From Dryas octopetala (taxonomy: Eukaryota > Streptophyta > Magnoliopsida > Rosales > Rosaceae): 64,000 nt of DNA. Numbering within the stretch: position 1 is the first letter of the stretch; every line of letters begins with the position of its first letter. Below the pieces are notes generated by a model that was given only the letters and a program-made list of their open reading frames with translations, had not been told where the DNA came from and made no database searches. Location: assembly GCA_963921425.1 (NCBI GenBank), contig OY992840.1, positions 3,722,501-3,786,500 on the forward strand, read 5' to 3'. Positions 25,682-37,620 of the stretch are shown here, piece after piece. Made by a program: the position numbers and the translations under genes.

Positions 25682-26719
25682 AATGCCCCCACTTCAAGAT
25701 GCGTTGTAGACTCATGCTTGTCAGGTGTAGGAAACGTAACTTGAAGTCGCCGGTTGCACGATACACAATGTGAATATGCATATATATAATGGAGGGGGGT
25801 TTTTTTTTTTGTATCAACTGATGACAAATGGAATTGGTGTGTGAATTCCCTTGCTCCAACATTGATCCCTCAAATTTCCCTTTTTTTTTTTTACTTGGAC
25901 ATAAATTATCCATATTGGATACACCACAAGTAAGAAATATTCGAGCAAACTTTGTAGAGATTGAGTCAATGGGTAATTACTCACATGATTTCCTATCAAG
26001 ATATTTTGAGTCTAAATTAGGAATTGAATATATGAAGATCTCTGTCTTCCCCAAACAATTAGGAACCCAGTTAGCCAAATACTTGTACTGCAAGTTTGAT
26101 ATTGATTACAAAAGAGTCACCACCGTGTGTCTAGATTAATAATCACAAACACAAACTTGGTATTCTGCAAACGTGCACCGTCACTTTGATTTCTGAATCA
26201 ACATAAATCATCCTCTTTCCTCTTGGTTTCCACGGATTGCTCAAGACCCAGACATGTCTTCCTCTCACGTCACACAGTAAGCACACCAAAGATCAAAGAA
26301 GGGTCATCTTTACTTCATGTCATTCCAATTATTATTATTATATATATATATAATCAAAAGACAAGTTTATGAGCATTGTGCCGTAAGTACTTAGTGCATG
26401 ACTTTATTGCATCCAATCTTCATCATTGCTTTTCCTTTCATATATATTTGTATAGATATAAATATATATAAAAGCACTCTACCTTTTTAATCCCTTACTT
26501 TGTTTTTTATGTGAATAATATTTGATGTCTCACATCATGTTCATTGGTAAAGCACGCATTGCATGAATGTGTATAACCATGTCTTGAACATCCAGTCACA
26601 TTTATTTATTTATTTATTATTTTTTTTTCACCACTTATGATTTACTTTTTTTTTCTTTTTTTTTTTAGGTGACCCAAAGAGGAAACAATACAATAGCAAA
26701 TCCTTGTCATTCGTGGGTA

Positions 26720-26985
26720 AATACTTGCGTGATTAGGCTTTACACATTACTTCGTTGGCTTGGCGAAAAACCCTAAGTACCAAGATTTACTAGAGAGCTA
26801 GTCACGTACAGATCTTTGTACAGTTGGGCTTTACACGTCACTTCGTTGACTTGGCGGAAAATCCCAAGTGTATAGATCTCTATCAGAAGATTGTGCTGAA
26901 CCATTCTCTCCATAGGTCTTTGTGCACTTGGGCTTTACATGTCACTTCGCTGACTTGGCGGAAAATCCCAAGTGTCAAGATCTGC
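26720..26985. repeat. Three-copy tandem repeat, about 100-bp period
   Basis: Copies start near 26724, 26818 and 26923. Each contains GGCTTTACA, then CACTTCGTTGACTTGGCGGA (variable at a few bases) and AAATCCCAAGTGT, followed by AGATCT-like ends. It lies inside the Tat element, upstream of the PMD gene in that gene's orientation, so it could be part of that gene's promoter. Function unknown. Confidence 0.75.
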
Positions 26986-27118
26986 TCCTTAAAAAGTTTG
27001 TTTAACAAGAAGCCTGCCTCACAAGAAGATCTTGCCGGTACTTTTTTTTTTTTTTTTTTTTTTAATTTTTAAAATTTTTTATGGCTAACATCCATGTGTG
27101 TTTTGCTTTGTCTCAGTC

Positions 27119-30100
27119 ATGGTATACTTCAGGAGTTTCAAGAAGTTTATTTTGACCATACTTGAAAACAAAGACGACAACGTAGAAGAAGGAACCACTT
27201 TGACAGTATGCCTGCCTTTAATTGGCCATCGAGTTTTAGACTTCCCGCTAAAACTAATCTATTCCATATGCCTTCTTGGTCTTACACAGCATCTCGGGAG
27301 CTTACTAATTTTTGAAAATCGCCCTCGACAAACAGAAAGGATATCTCAGATGTCTTATTGTTGAAGTCTTTGTATCATATTTGTAACAACTCATCAGATC
27401 GGTTCATGCTTCATGGGGATCGCATACGCAGAAGGGACGTACGATGGGGATCAGCATACGCAGAAGGGACGTACGATGGGGATCAGCACTTAAAGCAAGT
27501 AGCGAATTTTCCTATACTGAAGGTTATTGGGATTGGCTTGAAAACGTATTGAGCCAAAACAAAGAATATCTTGATCACATGGGGCTTTATGAGGTTGTTT
27601 ATGCTTCCCTATTCAGTTATGATCGTCAGGCTTCGGTAATTCGTGCCTTCTGCGAGCATTGGTGTTCCGCCACTAACACCGTCCACACTTTTCAAGGAGA
27701 ACTCTCTATTTTTCTTTAGGATTTATACAGGATCATTCGCTTACCATTGATGGGGAATTTTATGAAGAAGTAGTTCCGAGTGCTGAAGAATTTATTGGAA
27801 AAAACAAAGAAGGGAAACCTCTACTTTCCGCCCAGCTGTCTTCACTTATATTTGGCTTATCACAGACTTTGCCGAAAGGTCAAAGGGCGTCATGTGGTGA
27901 AAATATCTTGGATAAAATATTGGTACAAGGGGCCAACAAAGTATACCAAGCCACCGACGAAAACTTCATGAAATAAGACTCAGAAGCCACAAGGTGCCAA
28001 CAATCTGTCATGGCAGATCGATGAAGCTCAACCAGCACTGTGGAGGAAGGAGAAGTGTTTAAGAAATTGGCGGTATAAGACACAGACATAGAATCAACGT
28101 ACTTGGCTGCTTTTCTAGCGTGTGGGTTATGCAAATTCACCCTTTCCAAAGGTCATGATAATCAGATTCGACCTGGAGTTCTGAAAGTTGTGAGCAAGAT
28201 GGCGCACAATAATTTTTTTATCTTGGTCATACCAGTGTTAGCGAGCATCTACCAGAGGATGAATGACATGGTTGATTCCTCTGATCTTGGCAATTGCTCG
28301 ACTGCACTTCCATTTCACTTCATATATGGGTGGCTAAGCGAATACTTTGATACTCATTTCAGGTCTGAGCTGAATGACATGACTTTTCCTAGTATGGTGA
28401 GATTCTCTGGAGAGTATTTTGCCAAACGTTTTGAGGCTTCAGAGGCCCACGCTTTATTTAGTAGCCATGGAGGGGTGTCTATGAATCAGTTGGCCAGAAA
28501 ACTTAAGAAGCGAGCGCACCCTGTTGACAGAAGCTCCATAAGCAATATTGACTATGGATACTTCATAAGCCTTTGTTCTAGCTACCTTTCTTTGCGTCAG
28601 GATAATGATCGAATCGTCCAGCCATACAGTCCTCATCGATTTAGCAGACAATTCAACTTTGTTTAAGATGTACCTGGACGACTCAAGGATGACATTCGTA
28701 CGAGCGCCTTGGAGATGGTGTACAATTGTTGGGCCTCATGTACCAAATTCGGCACTAATTCTAAGTTAACTTTACCTGCTGGACATGAGCTCGATGATTT
28801 TTCAATAACACAAGACTAAGTCACTTGGTGGTCAAAAGTGCACCGTTTTGACTCCACCAAGGCGATGAAGATCACAATTGTGAACAAGCCTCCTATTGCT
28901 TCAAAGCCTTAACAACAAAATAGAGGTGAACTTCTACATGATAGAGATGAAGTTGAAGATAGCTCCAACACCTCCATGTCTTAGACCCGACGGTCCATCC
29001 TGATTAAAGATATTCCAGTCCATTCTACCTCAAACTCTATGAAATAAGACCATACTACAAACGTGCAAGAAGACCTTGGCTAGATCATAGAAAGGAAAAG
29101 TGTGACCACAAACTTAAGAGCGAGAAGTGACAATAGTCAGGATGATAGTGATGCCAACTTCAAGTGCCGAAAGGCAACCTCAGGTCTTGGTCCCACTTTC
29201 TGCGATCCAAATGCATCATTTACTCTTGATGAGAGTGCATTTTTGGATAGAGTGCCTGATTATTCACAATCTTTACCGGTTGACGAGGTATGCAATATTG
29301 TTTGTTTCCACTTATCTCAGCTCTTATAAATATATAATGTTTTTCGATCATGTTTCCTTGTAGGCTTTTGATGCAGAGGGCTTGATTGGCAACATCTTTT
29401 CAAGAGGACAATTTGCATCCGTTGAAGCAGAGCACTCAAACATTCCATCCTCATAAGTTGAAGGAGCAAGAAACCTTGCACAACCTAAAAGAAACTTACA
29501 TGCTAATTCAGATGGTAAATGTCAAGTTTTTTTTTTTTAATACGTTGACTAATGTGTTGATGCCTTTGACTGTTTACAGGCATGTGGAAAAAACTTTCGC
29601 CAAACCTTGCAAATCAGATAGCTGCTTCCGACTTTACTTTGAGTGGTTCTAATACAGTTGATGTTGACAAGATAATTCGGAAAGCTAACCTGCAGACAGC
29701 TTTAGTGATACAGGAGAAAATCAAAAGTATCATATTGAAGTCTCCTTTAGAACGAATTTCACATTTCAAGGCGGAGCTAGATAGGCTTATTGTTGCAGTT
29801 AGCAATTTTGGATTGAATCCTTCACCTTTTAAAGTCAAGCTTGAAAACCTTATGATAGATGCATCTGCGTACAACTCTGTATGGTCTTCCCATTCCAAAA
29901 AGATGACTCCCGAGGTGCATAGCCAACATTTAGCTGCCACTGAGTCTTGTCTTTCCAGTGCTCTTGCCCTTCAACATAAAGAAGCGCAGAATCGCGAGTC
30001 GATATACAACTCTTTATGCTCTGCCAAATTACGCCAAAAGGAGCTGAAAAGGGAACAAGAATGACTGGAGGAACAAGTTAATCAACTTATTAGCCATTAC

Positions 30101-30240
30101 TCGGAGAGTGATGCACAACTCTTGCAACAATAAGAGGAGGTTGCCCGCTTAGAGAAAAAGAAGTCAACTATCGCTGAAGCTCCTGTATTGACTTCTTCAG
30201 ATGCTGAGACTTTGAAGACACTGTAAAACTCACTTGAGCG
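27119..30240 (+). pseudogene. Plant mobile domain (PMD, aminotransferase-like) gene carried antisense in the Tat element
   Basis: It starts MVYFRSFKKFILTILENKDDN at 27119. PMD landmarks follow: WLENVLSQNKEYLDHMGLYEVVYASLF, VIRAFCEHWC, TVHTFQGELSI, LTIDGEFYEEVVPSAEEF, AAFLACGLCKF, IRPGVLKVVSKMA and LALQHKEAQNR in a coiled-coil-like tail (29580-30240). Reading needs several frame changes and skips stops, for example after QGELSIFL at 27718, at 27973 and near 28080. Introns are plausible near 29288-29363 and 29516-29578. A 34-bp direct duplication (CATACGCAGAAGGGACGTAC) disturbs it at 27424-27486. PMD proteins such as MAIN and MAIL1 act in plant gene silencing. This TE-borne copy is broken. Confidence 0.8.
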
Positions 30241-30700
30241 TCAATGAAGTAACTTCAAAGACTTCAACCTAGATTAATGCTTTTTAGTTTTTTTTTTTTT
30301 TCCGAACCTCATGTCTTGTAATAAAGTCAGCATTAGCTGAACCTTATAATAATATGAAGCATTTCACTTTATTTTTATGAAGGTACCTGAAATTTTCTCT
30401 GATAAACTTGATTTTTTTTTTTATGCTACTGAACTTGGACTTAGTTGTTCCAAGCTGCCTACGTACCTTTCTCTAGAAAGGGATCAAGTCATAACGTAGT
30501 TCAAGACAAACTTTTTTTTTGTCCAAACTTTTGCTTGAGCCGCCTTTTCAGGTTTTTCAGCTCAACAGACTTTTTGTGCTCTAAATTTTGCTTGGACTGC
30601 CCTTTCAGGTTTTCAGTCCAACGAGCCATTTTTTCCTTTTTCTTTGGGTGTCGTACACAGTTTAGGCTCATGCGAGCCAGGAGCAAAGTGGGTGCTTTTC
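30241..30700. other. Non-coding stretch between antisense PMD gene and integrase
   Basis: T-rich on the plus strand. It contains two related phrases: GCCGCCTTTTCAGGTTTTTC near 30540 and ACTGCCCTTTCAGGTTTTCA near 30597, about 58 bp apart. It belongs to the Tat element. No conserved protein is seen. Confidence 0.5.
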
Positions 30701-30704
30701 AGGC

Positions 30705-31931
30705 GTAGTAACACTTCAAGAATTTGCCATTGATTGGCCCAACTCTCAATCCATCTTCAGACACGATCCTATATGCTCTGTTCGTGTACACCTCACGTAC
30801 TACATAGGGTCCATCCCACTTTGCTGTAAACTTACTTCCTATCTTATGTGTAGTGACAATGGGCCTACGTACAGCAAGCACCAAGTCTCCAACTTGAAAG
30901 GATCGAGGTCGAACTCTCTTGTTAAAGGCACTTGAAAGTCGAGCTTGATAGCATTCTAAACGTTGTTGGGCTTCAAGTCTCTTTTTGTGTAAAGCTTCCA
31001 ACTCTTGGAGATGTAACTTGGCATTTTCCTCGTCTGTCAACCCTTCTTATATAGCAATTCTCAAGGAGGGAATCTGACGCTCTAATGGTAGAACAACTTC
31101 CACATCATACACGAAGGAGTAGGGAGTCGATTGAGTAGGTGTTCGATATGTTGTTCGATATTCCCAAAGTGCTAGACCTATTTTCTCATGCCAATCTCTC
31201 TTTGACTTGCTAACAACCTTTTTTAATAGATTGCAAAAGGTCTTGTTGAATACTTCAACTAATCCATTGGTCGAGAGATTATACATGGAAAAGTTGTACT
31301 GTTTGAAGCCGAACTCCTCACCAAACTTGCTCATCAGTCGATTGCAGAAGGACTTCCCATTATATATGATAATGTAATGCAGCACACCATGCCGATGGAT
31401 TATGTATTCTTTAATGAACTTTACCACAGTCTCCCCTTTCACCTCGTTACAAGGTATAGCTTCAGCCCGCTTCGAAAAGTAATCTGTTGATGTTAGAATG
31501 TATGCATAACCAGCTGAAAACTTAGGTGATATCGAGCAGACCACATCAAGTCCCCATGCACCAAAGGGCCAAGAAGCAACAGTATGATGCAATGACTCAG
31601 GGGGTTGATGTATGAAATTAGCATGGAATTGGCATACCTGACATTTCTTGACGTAGTCAATGCAATCTTTAACCATGGTTGACCAGTAATAATCCATCCT
31701 CTTTATCTGAAAGTGGAGCTTAGGGCCCGACTGGTGGGCACCGCACACACCTGAATGAGCTTGTTCCATTGCTTTGAGTGCTTTTTCTCCCAAGCATATG
31801 AGGAATACTTCTTCAAAGGAACGATGATAAAGTGTTTCCTTGTAGTAAATGAATCGCGGTGCTCGACGTCGTATATTTGTACTATGTTTTGGATCCTCAG
31901 GAAGTTTTCCATACTCTAGGTAGTCGATCAA
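30705..31931 (-). pseudogene. Tat integrase with C-terminal DNA-binding part
   Basis: The minus-strand frame (31931-31047) contains the zinc-binding region (AHSGVCGAHQSGPKLHFQIK, then YVKKCQVCQFHANFIHQPPE). The catalytic core follows: GLDVVCSISP with the first Asp, the second Asp region changed to IIIYNGKSF, then TNGLVEVFNKTF. A stop separates it from 31040-30699 (LEALHKKRLEAQQRLECYQAR, DLVLAVRRPI, FTAKWDGPYVVREVYTNRAYR). The usual D-N-G motif of the second Asp reads YNG, so catalysis is doubtful even apart from the stop. Confidence 0.85.
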
Positions 31932-31937
31932 AGGTTG

Positions 31938-32250
31938 TCACCAGTCCTTAGCATCAATAGGAAAAACTGAGATAACATTGATTTCTTCTTGTTGCAACAT
32001 CTTTTCTGGTGGCATAACCCATCGTTGACAAATGGGGAGGTTCGTGGCTTCATCCTCAGATAATGCTAAGGTCGCAACTAGATTGGCCAAAACATCTGTC
32101 ATTTGATTTTCTTTCCTTGGCATATGTACCAACGTGACAACATCAAATTTCTGAAGCAATCTCGTAGCTAATTGGAAGTACGGAATTAGGTCATCTTTCT
32201 TCACCTGACTCTTGACTACCTTTGCAGGAATGTAAATGATTTCATATTGA
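31938..32250 (-). pseudogene. Second (archaeal-type) RNase H of the Tat element, N-terminal core deleted
   Basis: The frame reads KKDDLIPYFQLATRLLQKFD, then HMPRKENQMTDVLANLVATLALSEDE, the C-terminal third of the extra RNase H of Tat elements. Just upstream the previous RNase H ends ALLLNQYEIIYIPAKVVKSQ and runs straight into KKDDLIPY. The catalytic N-terminal two-thirds of the second domain (with its first acidic residues) is missing. Confidence 0.75.
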
Positions 32251-32264
32251 TTGAGAAGTAATGC

Positions 32265-33868
32265 CTATTTTGCCAATCGTCCTGTCAAAACTGCCTTTGA
32301 GATAATGTATCTAACTGGATTAGTTAGTGCCACCAAGTGCACAGTGTACGCTTGCATGTAATATCTAAGCTTTTGTATTGCAAAGATAAGTGCAAGGCAC
32401 GTTTTCTCTATCGGAGTGTAATTTAATTTGGGACTGGTGAGTGTTCGGCTCAGAGAATAGAGTGCTCTTTCTTTACCAGACTTGTTCTCTTGTGCGAAAA
32501 GTGCTCCTACTGACATTTCCTAAGCAGCGATATAGAATACAAGTGGCTTACCAACTATTGGTGCACCTAAGACAAGTGGGCTTGACAAATACTTCTTTAT
32601 ACTTTGAAAAGCATTGTGACACGCCTTATCCCATACAAACGACACGTCTTTCTTCATGAGTCGATTGAAGGGTTGGCAACGCCTTGCTAAATTCGAGATA
32701 AACCGCCAGATAAAGGCAAACCGACCTTGCAGACTCTTCAGCTCATGGAGGTTCCTTGGTGCAAGCATGTCTTGGATAGCCTTGATCTTTGACTGATCCA
32801 CTTCAATGCCACGATGTTTGACAATGAAACTGAAAAATTTCCCAGATGAGATACCGAAAGCACACTTCAATGGATTCATTTTGAGTTTATACTTCCGCAA
32901 CCTATCAAATACTGTATGCAAGTCTTGTAGGTGATCTTCCTTCTTTTTAGTCTTGACCACTAGATCATCAACATAACATTCAACTTTCTTATGAAGCATA
33001 TCGTCAAAGATCTTCTGCATAGTGCGTTGGTAGGTAGCTCCAGCGTTTTCAGTCCAAACAACATCACTTTGTAATAGTAAATACCTTTCAGAGTACGAAA
33101 TGCTGTAAGTTCTTCATCCTCAAGTGCCATCCTTATTTGATTGTATCCAAACGAACCATCCATAAAGGACAAAGCTTCATGCTTTGTAGTTGCGTCAACC
33201 ATAAGTTCGATTATCGACTAGGGGAAGTCATCCTTTGGATAAACATCATTCAAATCTCGGAAATCAACGCAAACCAGAATTTGCCCGTTCTTCTTCTTTA
33301 CTGGGACAATGTTTGCAATCCACTTTGGATACTGAACTTCCCTTATGAAATCAATTGCTTTTAATTTGTATACCTCAGCTTCAATTTGAGTGAGAAGCTC
33401 CATACGAAAGCGACGTTTTTTTTGCTTAATTGGACGTGTACCAGGCCGAACTGCAAGGTGATCTACTGCCACCTTTGGATCAAGTCTTGGCATTTCTTTG
33501 TACGTCCAGGAAAAAACATCCTTGTACTCAAGGAGTAATTCATGATAACTTTTTTCTTCAGCGTCACTCAACATCGTACTAACAAAAATTGGCTTAGGCT
33601 CTTCATCAGTGTTCAAGTTAAGCTCCTTCAATTCGTCCACAGTATCTTGCCCCCCCGTCCTTAAGTACTGGTGAAGCTTCTTCAATCTCATCTTCAGAAG
33701 ATTCTTGGTAACCCTCTCCTCTATGGTGATGTGGAAGACGGCTTCGATTTCTTCCTTTTCGTCATCCTCGGCAGGACGTTCTTTTGACTGACCTGTCAAT
33801 ATGATTGTGTGCACTTTTACTTTAAGGTACCCTTCCATCCTAACTTCTAACGTTGAAAGACGACGCAT
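32265..33868 (-). pseudogene. Tat reverse transcriptase and first RNase H
   Basis: The minus strand shows the RT lead-in (YHELLLEYKDVFSWTYKEMP, then KKKNGQILVCVDFRDLND), palm motifs (HEALSFMDGSFGYNQI), the catalytic box CYVDDLVVKTKKKEDHLQDL, and RNase H with YSLSRTLTSPKLNYTPIEKT. A TAG lies after DDFP near 33218. A frameshift lies near 33010-33050, within the GLK...TYQRTMQ motif. Another stop at 32517-32519 precedes the RNase H part. The YVDD box is intact; the frame is not. Confidence 0.88.
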
Positions 33869-35990
33869 ACGCGAAGGAATAAGACTTCGGAGCTTTCATT
33901 CTTCTCTCAGTTCGTCGAGTCTTCTCCTTTTTAACACCTTACCATTCTTATTTCCAGAGGCCTTGCTTGAAGTCTCAATTCTCTCAAACGCAGATTTTCT
34001 TGCATCATATGGTAAGTCATTTTCTGTTTAGTCTGAAAAAGCCAGCCTGTTGAATACTGAGGCAAGAATAGTTGGTGTATTAACACAATGAGAGGTAGAA
34101 CTGTCAATGCGACCAAACACAAATGCTCTTGGCGCTCCAAAATTGATGCGGTCAAACATCGAGGCTCTTGAAGTTGTGTGGATTCTGTCCAGTGCTGAGG
34201 TTTAAGGATTTGGTTGTGAATCTTCGCTTTTGTCTTCCTCTATCACCTCCACACTGATATGCATTGCATTTGCCTTCTTTTAGCGGTTGGGGTAAATCCA
34301 AGACCTGGTCTGGTAGAGTTAACCGTGTTTCCTTGCTATCACAGTTTCTTTTGAGCTTCATTAAGCCCATGTCTCTTGTCATTTGTAACATTTGGACTGA
34401 GCCTTCCTAGCTCAGAAGTAGAGGTAAAGTCGTACCCAGCTTTTGATAACACTTATAAGCATTAGGATCAAACCCTTGAGTTCTTTTGTCTGGAAGAATC
34501 TCATGCTTTGTTGAATTTTGGGATGGTCTAACAAATCCTCCCAGCGGTTGCTTATGAGGAGTTGAATTACTTATTTTGGAAGGGGAACAATTGATTCCTC
34601 CTTCAAAACCTTAAGATCTGTCTTCCCTAGCTTCCGCAGCTGCTCTTTCTCATCATGTTCCACGAATAGAGATTGTCCTTCCTTTCGTTGAGACTTTGGA
34701 GTGTACCGAAGAATTGGAGTCGGGAGCACGTCAGACTCTTGCAAGGACGACCTATTTCCTTTGGATTAATCATTCTATGGTAGCTCCACGACATCATGTT
34801 TTGTCTATATCAACTTTTCTTTCTTTTCCTTCTTTAATTTTGCCTTTCATGTGGACAAGATTTATGTTGGAACAACCTCTTCCACTGAGCTGTCGTCCGT
34901 GTAAAATTTTGCATCAGCAAAATGTGACTCCGCTTCAGTAAATGGCTTCGTATTGCCAACCACTTTTTTTTTCTGTGTCTCTATAAAATTTGAAGCACTG
35001 ATGGAGGGTTGAAGGCACAACCTCATTTTCATGGACCTATGGTCGTCCAAGCAGCAAGTTATATGAGGGCTTTGCGTCGATCACATGGAACAGAGTGTGT
35101 GACTTTAGTTCACCAATGTTGAGCTCTAATCTCATCATGTCAGGGCTCTCTGCCCGTCTTTGTTAAAACCTTGGATCATGAGGTGACTACGAGAAAATTC
35201 CTCAATTGTAATGCCCAGCTGTTTTATTATTGACTTGGGCATGATATTCACAGCAGAACCTCTATCCACAAGCATACGATTAATCTTTTGCTCTCATATG
35301 TATGCAGACACAAAGAGCAAACGATTGTGTGACTTGGATCCTAATTGAAGGTCTTCATCAGTAAAGTGATGTTTGCACAACATGTGGCACATTGACATAG
35401 CCCAAGCTCCAACCTCCCCACATTATTGAATTCATGAAAGTAAAAGCTCGGGTCTACCAGTACTTGGACCAGCGCTTTTCTCACCTCTTCTGAGAGTCGA
35501 AGTACTTCTTGAATATCAAAACCTTTCGATAGGCCTTCTAGCTGAGATAATACCTTTGGTTTCTCAGCAACTTCATTAACATCAGCAGTACATTCCTCAT
35601 CTCTAGTCTCGTAGTAGGTTGTCATAAACGGTCTCCACCAACTCATCCTTGAAGAAACCTTTGGGAAAGTAGTCTTATAGTGTAATAGAGTTGTATGGCT
35701 TCCGCTTTAAAAGCCTGTCCACCCCATCAACGTTTCCTCTTTTTGTCGGCCTCTTTCCACCTTTCTTTTCGGGGCGGCGATGAGTATCCCTTTATTGTTG
35801 CTTTTTATTCGGATGCTCATTTTGTGCGTATGACACCTGCTTTCTATGAGGCTTCCGTCGGGTGACTAGAGTCCATCCTTCATCATCCTTGACTGATTGA
35901 TCACCGTGCGAGTTGACATTAATTTGGAAGCTCGTTTCAACAGTCTCCCTCTTCAGCTCAAGTTGAGCTTTCTTGGCACTTACCGCCATT
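33869..35990 (-). pseudogene. Tat protease and gag-pol linker region, degenerate
   Basis: Short minus-strand frames only. Near 35280-35040 the translation passes through RMLVDRGSAVNIMPKS and later IDAKPSYNLLLGRPW, the retroviral-type aspartic protease of Tat elements. The active-site triad, normally D-G-G or D-[ST]-G, reads D-R-G here. The remaining 33.9-35.0 and 35.3-36.0 kb segments are linker with many stops. Confidence 0.6.
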
Positions 35991-35992
35991 GA

Positions 35993-36975
35993 TCAAGACG
36001 AAGGTGTTAACGGTAAGGTAGATAATGGCACATAATCAAAGGATTCAAACACTATAGTTGCATGATTTGCCTCCGCCACGTCATCGATGTCTAACTGAAT
36101 CCTACCCTGCTTTGCAAGATTCATGATCAACTCTTTTATGACAAAGCATCTTTCCACTGGGTGAATGACTAAGCGATGATATTTACAGTACTTCGGATTG
36201 TTAACTCGATTCATCTCCTCTAGCCTCTTGCATTCAGGTAATTCGATTACTTTCTTCTCGGGTAAATCCTCTAGCATGCCAGCTACATCAGAATTTGGGA
36301 AAGGATACTTCTTTTCCTCTAATTCTTTCAAGGTACGTTTTCTCCTCCCTAGCTCTAGATTTGGCTCAACTCTCTGCACTTCTTTTCTTTTAACACTTGT
36401 TGAAATTTTGATAGGAGCTGTATTGATCGCCATTGCCTCTTTGGTGGACTTCTTTGTGGACTTGTCCTTAACTATCCTTGGGCCGAACACCTTTTCTTTT
36501 CTATAATCTCCAACAGGCTCTTTCTTACCACCATGACTGGCTATGCTTAACTCTATATCGTGTGCTCAAGTTGATAACTCTTCAAACATTCTGGACTTGA
36601 TACCCTGCAAAAAATACAACAAATTCCAATGCATACCCTGTATGCACATCTCCATCGCTAATACTTCAGAAAGCCTATCCTTGCAGTCAAGGCTTAACAA
36701 GAGCCACTGGTTAATGTACTCAACGACCGGCTTATCCTTCCATTGCTTTGTATTAGTGAGCTCCATCATGCTTACTGTACGGTAAAAACGATTCAAGAAC
36801 TCTCTCTCCATTTGTTCCTAACTGCTTATGGATTTGGGCTCTAAGTCAGTGTACCAGTCAAATACATTCCCTTTAAGGGAACGTACAAACTGCTTTGCCA
36901 GGTGATCACCCTTTGTTCCAGCGTTGTTACAGGTTTCGACAAAGTGAGCAACGTGTTGTTTAGGGTTGCCTAAAT
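35993..36975 (-). pseudogene. Tat gag polyprotein, N-terminally truncated
   Basis: Minus-strand translation gives HVAHFVETCNNAGTKGDHLA, then FVRSLKGNVFDWYTDLEP, then MEREFLNRFYRTVSMMELTN with KDKPVVEYINQW, the retrotransposon gag core. Downstream at 36490-35993 is the PKYCKYHRLVIHPVERCFVI block with LAKQGRIQLDIDDVAEANH, typical of Tat gag. It starts abruptly mid-core at about 36975, which marks the truncation of the whole element. Confidence 0.82.
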
Positions 36976-37264
36976 TAGAAACTAATCAATATAAACAAAA
37001 AGAAATCACCTTCAAGCCTCATAAAGCATTCGAACCTCTATACGCTGAGGCAGAGGCACTCCCAAAGTAGGTAGAGCAGACCTATAGTTACCATGCAGAA
37101 CTTTATAAAATGCTAACATAATTCTTGCCATCATGAAACCTTGTCTTTCCTCGAACATGAACTACAAATCGATTTTGGGTATACCTACAAATTCAAACAC
37201 AAATCAATTCAATTCACTACATAAATCCAAACAAAAACAGCAAAACCTAGATCGATGTGTCTGG
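36976..37264. other. Left flank of the copia insertion
   Basis: AT-rich, no coding recognised. It ends with TCTGG (37260-37264), the copia target duplication, and was originally contiguous with 42233 onward. Confidence 0.5.
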
Positions 37265-37620
37265 AGATAAAAGTTACTGAAAGGGACAAGATGATGAAAG
37301 GGAATCAAAGAGAGAGTGAGAAATTTTAGTGATAAAAAAAAACTTGTATATTCATCACACACATTCCATGTACAATAAAGTCTAGTTTTATATACAAGTA
37401 TAGATAATTCTAGAGGATAGATCCGTTGGGTATATTTGGATTGATATGAGAGAATATTATTTGATACTCTATTGCTTTCTGGACAACTTTGACATCATAG
37501 CATGGCTTGACAATACTGCTTCAGCTGTAATGAGTAGTATGAGTGTGCATATGGGTGTCTTGAGTATTTTGAGGTTGATACACTTCCTTTTGTGGGGCAG
37601 CTTGATTTATACTCTTATCA
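37265..37620 (-). repeat. Copia 3' LTR
   Basis: 356 bp. On the minus strand it opens TGATAAGAGTATAAATC and ends near ACTTTTATCT. It differs from the partner LTR at roughly two dozen positions by eye, so the insertion is not recent. Confidence 0.92.

Larger units (their letters stand above)
24973..36975 (-). mobile_element. Ty3/gypsy retrotransposon, Tat-type, 5'-truncated, with an antisense PMD gene
   Basis: Reading on the minus strand: gag (about 36975 down to 36000), protease (about 35280-35040), reverse transcriptase and RNase H (33868-32265), part of a second archaeal-type RNase H (32240-31938), integrase (31931-30705), a non-coding stretch with Phe-rich shadow frames, an oppositely oriented plant mobile domain gene (27119-30240), polypurine tract (25682-25695) and 3' LTR. 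A second RNase H and an extra antisense ORF between integrase and the 3' LTR are features of the Tat lineage. No 5' LTR was found: gag starts mid-domain at about 36975. Multiple stops and one frameshift make it inactive. Confidence 0.83.
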
